From Dichotomocladium elegans (taxonomy: Eukaryota; Mucoromycota; Mucoromycetes; Mucorales; Lichtheimiaceae), in contig JAIXMN010000084.1 of NCBI GenBank assembly GCA_025716815.1, forward strand, positions 1 to 22,621: a DNA stretch of 22,621 nt. The letters run 5' to 3'. Under the pieces are notes generated by a model. That model ran no database searches. It worked only from the letters and a program-made list of their open reading frames with translations, and was not told where the DNA came from. The position numbers and the translations under genes were made by a program. Shown in pieces: positions 20,453 through 22,621 of this stretch; the stretch's first letter is position 1, and every line of letters starts with the position of its first letter.

Positions 20453-20764
20453 GCAGTAGCTACAGTGACGGGTCACTCTTGACCGACGACCAAGATACTA
20501 CAAGGATAACGATCACGATCAAGACCGCATCTCCGGCGACGACATTATGTACCACACTCACTTTCTCTGTACGACGATCCTATATGTATACCACTGTAAT
20601 TACCCCGCTACTGTTTACTATATAAACAAGGATGCCCCTGACGTCGGGCATCCCCACGTTGTATTATTATAATCATCGTTCTTCTCGTCGCGTTCGCGCT
20701 TCCTCCACGCTGTATATCAGACGCTCTTTGTAAGTACTCGCACAACAGTGCCTGTACTGTTACA
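20453..20764 (+). repeat. Ty3-B 5' LTR (main part)
   Basis: With the TGTA at 18812-18815 this forms a 316-bp LTR running TGTAGCAGT...ACTGTTACA, so the ends are near-perfect inverted repeats. It has a TATA box at 20619 and a hairpin at 20631. It ends two bases before the PBS. The CCTGACGT...GTCGGGC wording is shared with the LTR copies at 9271 and 9633, so the families may be distantly related. Confidence 0.75.
20619..20652 (+). promoter_or_regulatory. Ty3-B LTR core promoter: TATA box and CRE-containing hairpin
   Basis: TATATAAA at 20619-20626 is followed by GATGCCC (20631-20637) and GGGCATC (20646-20652), a 7-bp stem. The eight-base loop CTGACGTC contains the CRE/ATF core TGACGTC. Transcription would be expected to start near or just after this hairpin. 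Confidence 0.5.
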
Positions 20765-20766
20765 GT

Positions 20767-20778
20767 TGGTAGCTGATG
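20767..20778 (+). promoter_or_regulatory. Primer-binding site of Ty3-B
   Basis: TGGTAGCTGATG lies two bases after the LTR end and is identical to the site in Ty3-A. The match continues loosely (TTTCGA) downstream in both. Confidence 0.65.
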
Positions 20779-21022
20779 TAGTTTCGAACACTGCATCATC
20801 TCGACGTGATATACTCGCTTGTTTTTCGACGTTATGAACGACGTGCCAATTTGCGCGGGTTCCTCTTTACCATAAAAGACACGACGCTCACGGAAACTAT
20901 CTTTCGACGCTAGGACACACAAAAGAAAGATCAAGTTTCGACGCACGAACCACACCACCGCCAACCAAGTCTCTCTCGCTTCTTCTGTCTCCTCTGTCGA
21001 CCTTCCCCACAAGCCTCCCGCC
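20779..21022 (+). other. Ty3-B 5' leader
   Basis: A 244-base untranslated leader between PBS and gag ATG, where packaging signals would lie. Nothing coding is seen on the plus strand. The long reverse-strand reading frame here continues across gag and is not credible. Confidence 0.55.
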
Positions 21023-22423
21023 ATGTCTGCTCCCACTGAGAACCACCCTCTTGCGGCAACCGCCTCGGCCACGACGCTGGAGCCCATAATTGGGTCGATC
21101 CAGGAATTGTCCGCTCGTGCTGAGCGGACAGACGAGAACTTCCGCCAAGTCCATGCGGAGTTCGAGAATTTTGGGGCCACCCTCCAAGCAGCCGACGACT
21201 CCTTCACCAAGGCCATGGCGGCAAACGACCGTTGCGTGGGCGGCATCGAGCAGCAGCTCCAGGAGGTCTCCGCGGGGCTTACAGCCCAAAACGCCCATCT
21301 GGTGGACGTGGCAGCGACGCTTGCTGCCATCCAGACCCAGCTGTCGGCCCTTTCTCTTGGTGTTGCATCCGCCACGTCCAACACCGACGCTACCTCCACC
21401 CCTGCCACGGCTGCTGTTGCCACTTCGGTGGTGACTGCAGCGACGCCTGGCGACGCTCCCTCAGATGCCAAACGCATCAAGATCGTGGCTCTGGACGCGA
21501 AGTTTTCGGGGGGTGACCCCAACGCTTTGGAGGACTGGCTGTTTGGGCTCACGCGGTATTACTGCAACGCCCGTAACTCCACCGACGCCGAGAAGGTGGA
21601 TTACGCGGCAAGTCTTTTGACTGACGGAGCCCTCAGCTGGTTCCGACTCCTTTGTGTGGAGAACAAGGAGCCCCGCACGTGGGGTGACTTTACGACGGCC
21701 CTGTGGCAACGCTGGTTACCCCCAAACCAGGACGAGCTTAACCGCAGCAAGTGGGAGGCGACGCGCCAACGTACGACCGTACCGTCATATGTGGCGGCCT
21801 TCAACGACGCGAAGGGACGCTGCAACCAGCAGGAGTTGTCCGACGCTGAGGTGCGCCGACGGTTTTTGCATGGCCTAAAGCCGAATGTGCAGCGTTGGGT
21901 CCGTTTTAAGGACCCAAAGTCGTACGACGAGGCCGTGCTCTTGGCCACCCGTTATGACGCGACCTGGGGCGACGGTAATGCCCTAGGCCTTGGCAGTAGC
22001 GTTCATGCTCCTGTCGACGAGATGGAGGTTGACGGGGTAGAACGGCGACGTTCTACCCGACGAGTGTCCAGCCAACCTTCTGGACTTTCTTGGGCCGAAG
22101 TCCAGCGCCGCAACCTTTGTGTTCGGTGCTATAAGCCCGGACACCAGGGCAAGCACTGCCCCCAGTATGGCGATGCCAACCGTTCCTCTGGCCGTTCCTC
22201 TGGCCGCTCTTCTGGCCGTTCCTCTGGGCGTTCCTCTGGCCGCTCTTCTGGCCGTTCCTCTGGGCGTTCCTCTGGCCGCTCTTCTGGCCATTCCTCTGGG
22301 CGTTCCTCTGGCCGTTCCGGTCGTTCCTCGGGCTCTCGGCGCTCTCGTTCTCGCTCTCGCTCCCGTTCCCACTCTCGCTCTCGCTCGGCGCCCCGTTCCG
22401 CCAATGCGGTGGAAAAAAACTAG
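21023..22423 (+). CDS. Ty3-B Gag with CCHC knuckle and RS-type tail
   Basis: Structural protein of the virus-like particle, 466 residues. Residues about 20-115 look coiled-coil (SIQELSARAERTDENFRQVH and on). An Ala/Thr linker follows. The retrotransposon gag (capsid) domain is at about 155-310 (FSGGDPNALEDWLFGLTRYY; ALSWFRLL; FLHGLKPNVQRWV). One nucleocapsid knuckle, CVRCYKPGHQGKHC, has the CX2CX4HX4C spacing. The tail after it is unusual: about 13 RSSG-type units, then an RS/SR run, in place of a short basic end. The start ATG (CCGCCATGTC) lies 244 bases after the PBS. The frame ends TAG right after AAAAAAC, and pol continues in the -1 frame. The sequence is GC-rich with no breaks. Confidence 0.92.
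   Translation: MSAPTENHPLAATASATTLEPIIGSIQELSARAERTDENFRQVHAEFENFGATLQAADDSFTKAMAANDRCVGGIEQQLQEVSAGLTAQNAHLVDVAATLAAIQTQLSALSLGVASATSNTDATSTPATAAVATSVVTAATPGDAPSDAKRIKIVALDAKFSGGDPNALEDWLFGLTRYYCNARNSTDAEKVDYAASLLTDGALSWFRLLCVENKEPRTWGDFTTALWQRWLPPNQDELNRSKWEATRQRTTVPSYVAAFNDAKGRCNQQELSDAEVRRRFLHGLKPNVQRWVRFKDPKSYDEAVLLATRYDATWGDGNALGLGSSVHAPVDEMEVDGVERRRSTRRVSSQPSGLSWAEVQRRNLCVRCYKPGHQGKHCPQYGDANRSSGRSSGRSSGRSSGRSSGRSSGRSSGRSSGRSSGHSSGRSSGRSGRSSGSRRSRSRSRSRSHSRSRSAPRSANAVEKN
22181..22333 (+). repeat. 12-bp tandem repeat encoding RSSG
   Basis: About 13 in-frame copies of CGTTCCTCTGGC variants, one with His for Arg and one lacking a Ser. Alternating CGT/CGC and TCC/TCT codons make a 36-bp higher-order unit that recurs three times, so the array probably grew by duplicating 36-bp blocks. 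Confidence 0.92.
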
Positions 22424-22454
22424 ATCCGCCAGTAGAGACACCCAACTCTGCTGG
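22414..22454 (+). promoter_or_regulatory. -1 programmed ribosomal frameshift signal between gag and pol
   Basis: The slippery heptamer A AAA AAC (22414-22420) sits in the gag frame directly before the gag stop TAG. After an 8-base spacer, CCAGTAGAG (22429-22437) pairs with CTCTGCTGG (22446-22454). This is a 9-bp stem with one U-G pair and an 8-base loop. The -1 frame from 22420 is open to the window edge and begins pol-like sequence. This is the standard arrangement of a -1 site. A loop CCCA (22441-22444) could also pair with TGGG at 22482-22485 as a weak pseudoknot. Confidence 0.8.
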
Positions 22455-22621
22455 TTCTCCTCTTTTGTCGCCCCCCGCGAGTGGGGATAATAAAGACGCA
22501 TTAGACGTTCCTTATAATGCTCTTTCACGTTTTGCCTTTTCGATTACGGACGTATGCGACGACGATACTTTCACTAACCGCCATGTTTTGATCCGACGTG
22601 ATGGGCTGGTCAATGGGTACC
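22420..22621 (+). CDS. Ty3-B Pol, N-terminal start (partial)
   Basis: Open reading frame in the -1 frame relative to gag, running off the window after about 67 codons. It reads LDPPVETPNSAG and, later, SRFAFSITDVCDDDTF and HVLIRRDGLVNG. This resembles the segment just ahead of the aspartic protease in Ty3/gypsy Pol proteins. The catalytic DSG/DTG motif would be expected just outside the window. It has no plausible ATG of its own near the start, which fits expression by frameshifting from gag. Confidence 0.75.

Larger units (their letters stand above)
18812..22621 (+). mobile_element. Ty3/gypsy retrotransposon Ty3-B, 5' portion, split by Tc1
   Basis: The LTR starts TGTA (18812-18815), is cut by Tc1, resumes at 20453 and ends TTACA at 20764. 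PBS, leader, gag and the start of pol follow to the window edge. Gag is GC-rich, unlike the AT-rich Ty3-A pol, so the two are different families. No polypurine tract precedes 18812, which argues against this LTR being the 3' LTR of Ty3-A. Confidence 0.8.

Noticed and set aside
18812..20764. Reading this LTR as the 3' LTR of Ty3-A
   Set aside because: No polypurine tract precedes it, its sequence differs from the Ty3-A 5' LTR, and it is followed by its own PBS and gag.
20608..21552. A 314-residue minus-strand frame across the Ty3-B LTR, leader and gag
   Set aside because: It crosses LTR, PBS and gag, and is an effect of GC-rich codon bias in gag.
22181..22333. A CRISPR-like array
   Set aside because: The units are contiguous 12-mers without spacers, in frame with Gag, and the genome is eukaryotic.
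21983..22528. Long minus-strand frames over the RSSG region (Glu/Arg/Pro-rich)
   Set aside because: They are antisense readings of the 12-bp tandem repeat.

Overview
The window reads as a gene-poor, transposon-dense stretch of a fungal nuclear genome. I infer an early-diverging fungus of the Mucoromycota type. The support is spliced genes with short introns (50-103 nt, donors such as GTATGT and GTAAGT), a nuclear tRNA-Gln, and the mix of families: a tnp2-like (CACTA/EnSpm) transposase, an APE-type LINE, Ty3/gypsy, MULE and Tc1 elements. The species is not identifiable from the sequence alone. Apart from the tRNA and one unrecognised gene at the left edge, every coding region belongs to a mobile element.

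Layout. 32-730 (+): fragments of an unrecognised, probably multi-exon gene. 769-3784 (-): a three-exon tnp2-like transposase gene that needs two lost bases to be continuous. 4316-9005 (-): a non-LTR retrotransposon with ORF1 and an endonuclease/reverse transcriptase ORF2, damaged by four single-base losses. 9026-9097 (+): tRNA-Gln(CTG), with the LINE's 5' end on one side and a stack of decayed LTRs (9184-9899) on the other.

9905 to the right edge is a set of nested insertions. Ty3-A (LTR 9905-10160, PBS, pol) is split by an intact MULE at 13383-18025, with a 9-bp target duplication and long terminal inverted repeats. It is split again by a 365-bp TA-flanked MITE (18103-18467), then at 18811 by a second Ty3 element, Ty3-B. 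Ty3-B is itself split inside the first four bases of its 5' LTR by a Tc1 element with an intact DD34E transposase (18816-20450). Ty3-B then runs through its LTR, PBS and a Gag with an RSSG/RS tail into an apparent -1 ribosomal frameshift signal. Pol follows and leaves the window.

With the insertions and duplicated target bases removed, Ty3-A pol stays in one frame for 1207 codons. This suggests the inner insertions are recent. The LINE and tnp2 copies look older, or carry base-calling errors in homopolymers. The most notable signals are the -1 frameshift site of Ty3-B, the mirror-image double repeats at the Tc1 ends, the two-layer MULE inverted repeats, and the capsid-less 5' end of Ty3-A.
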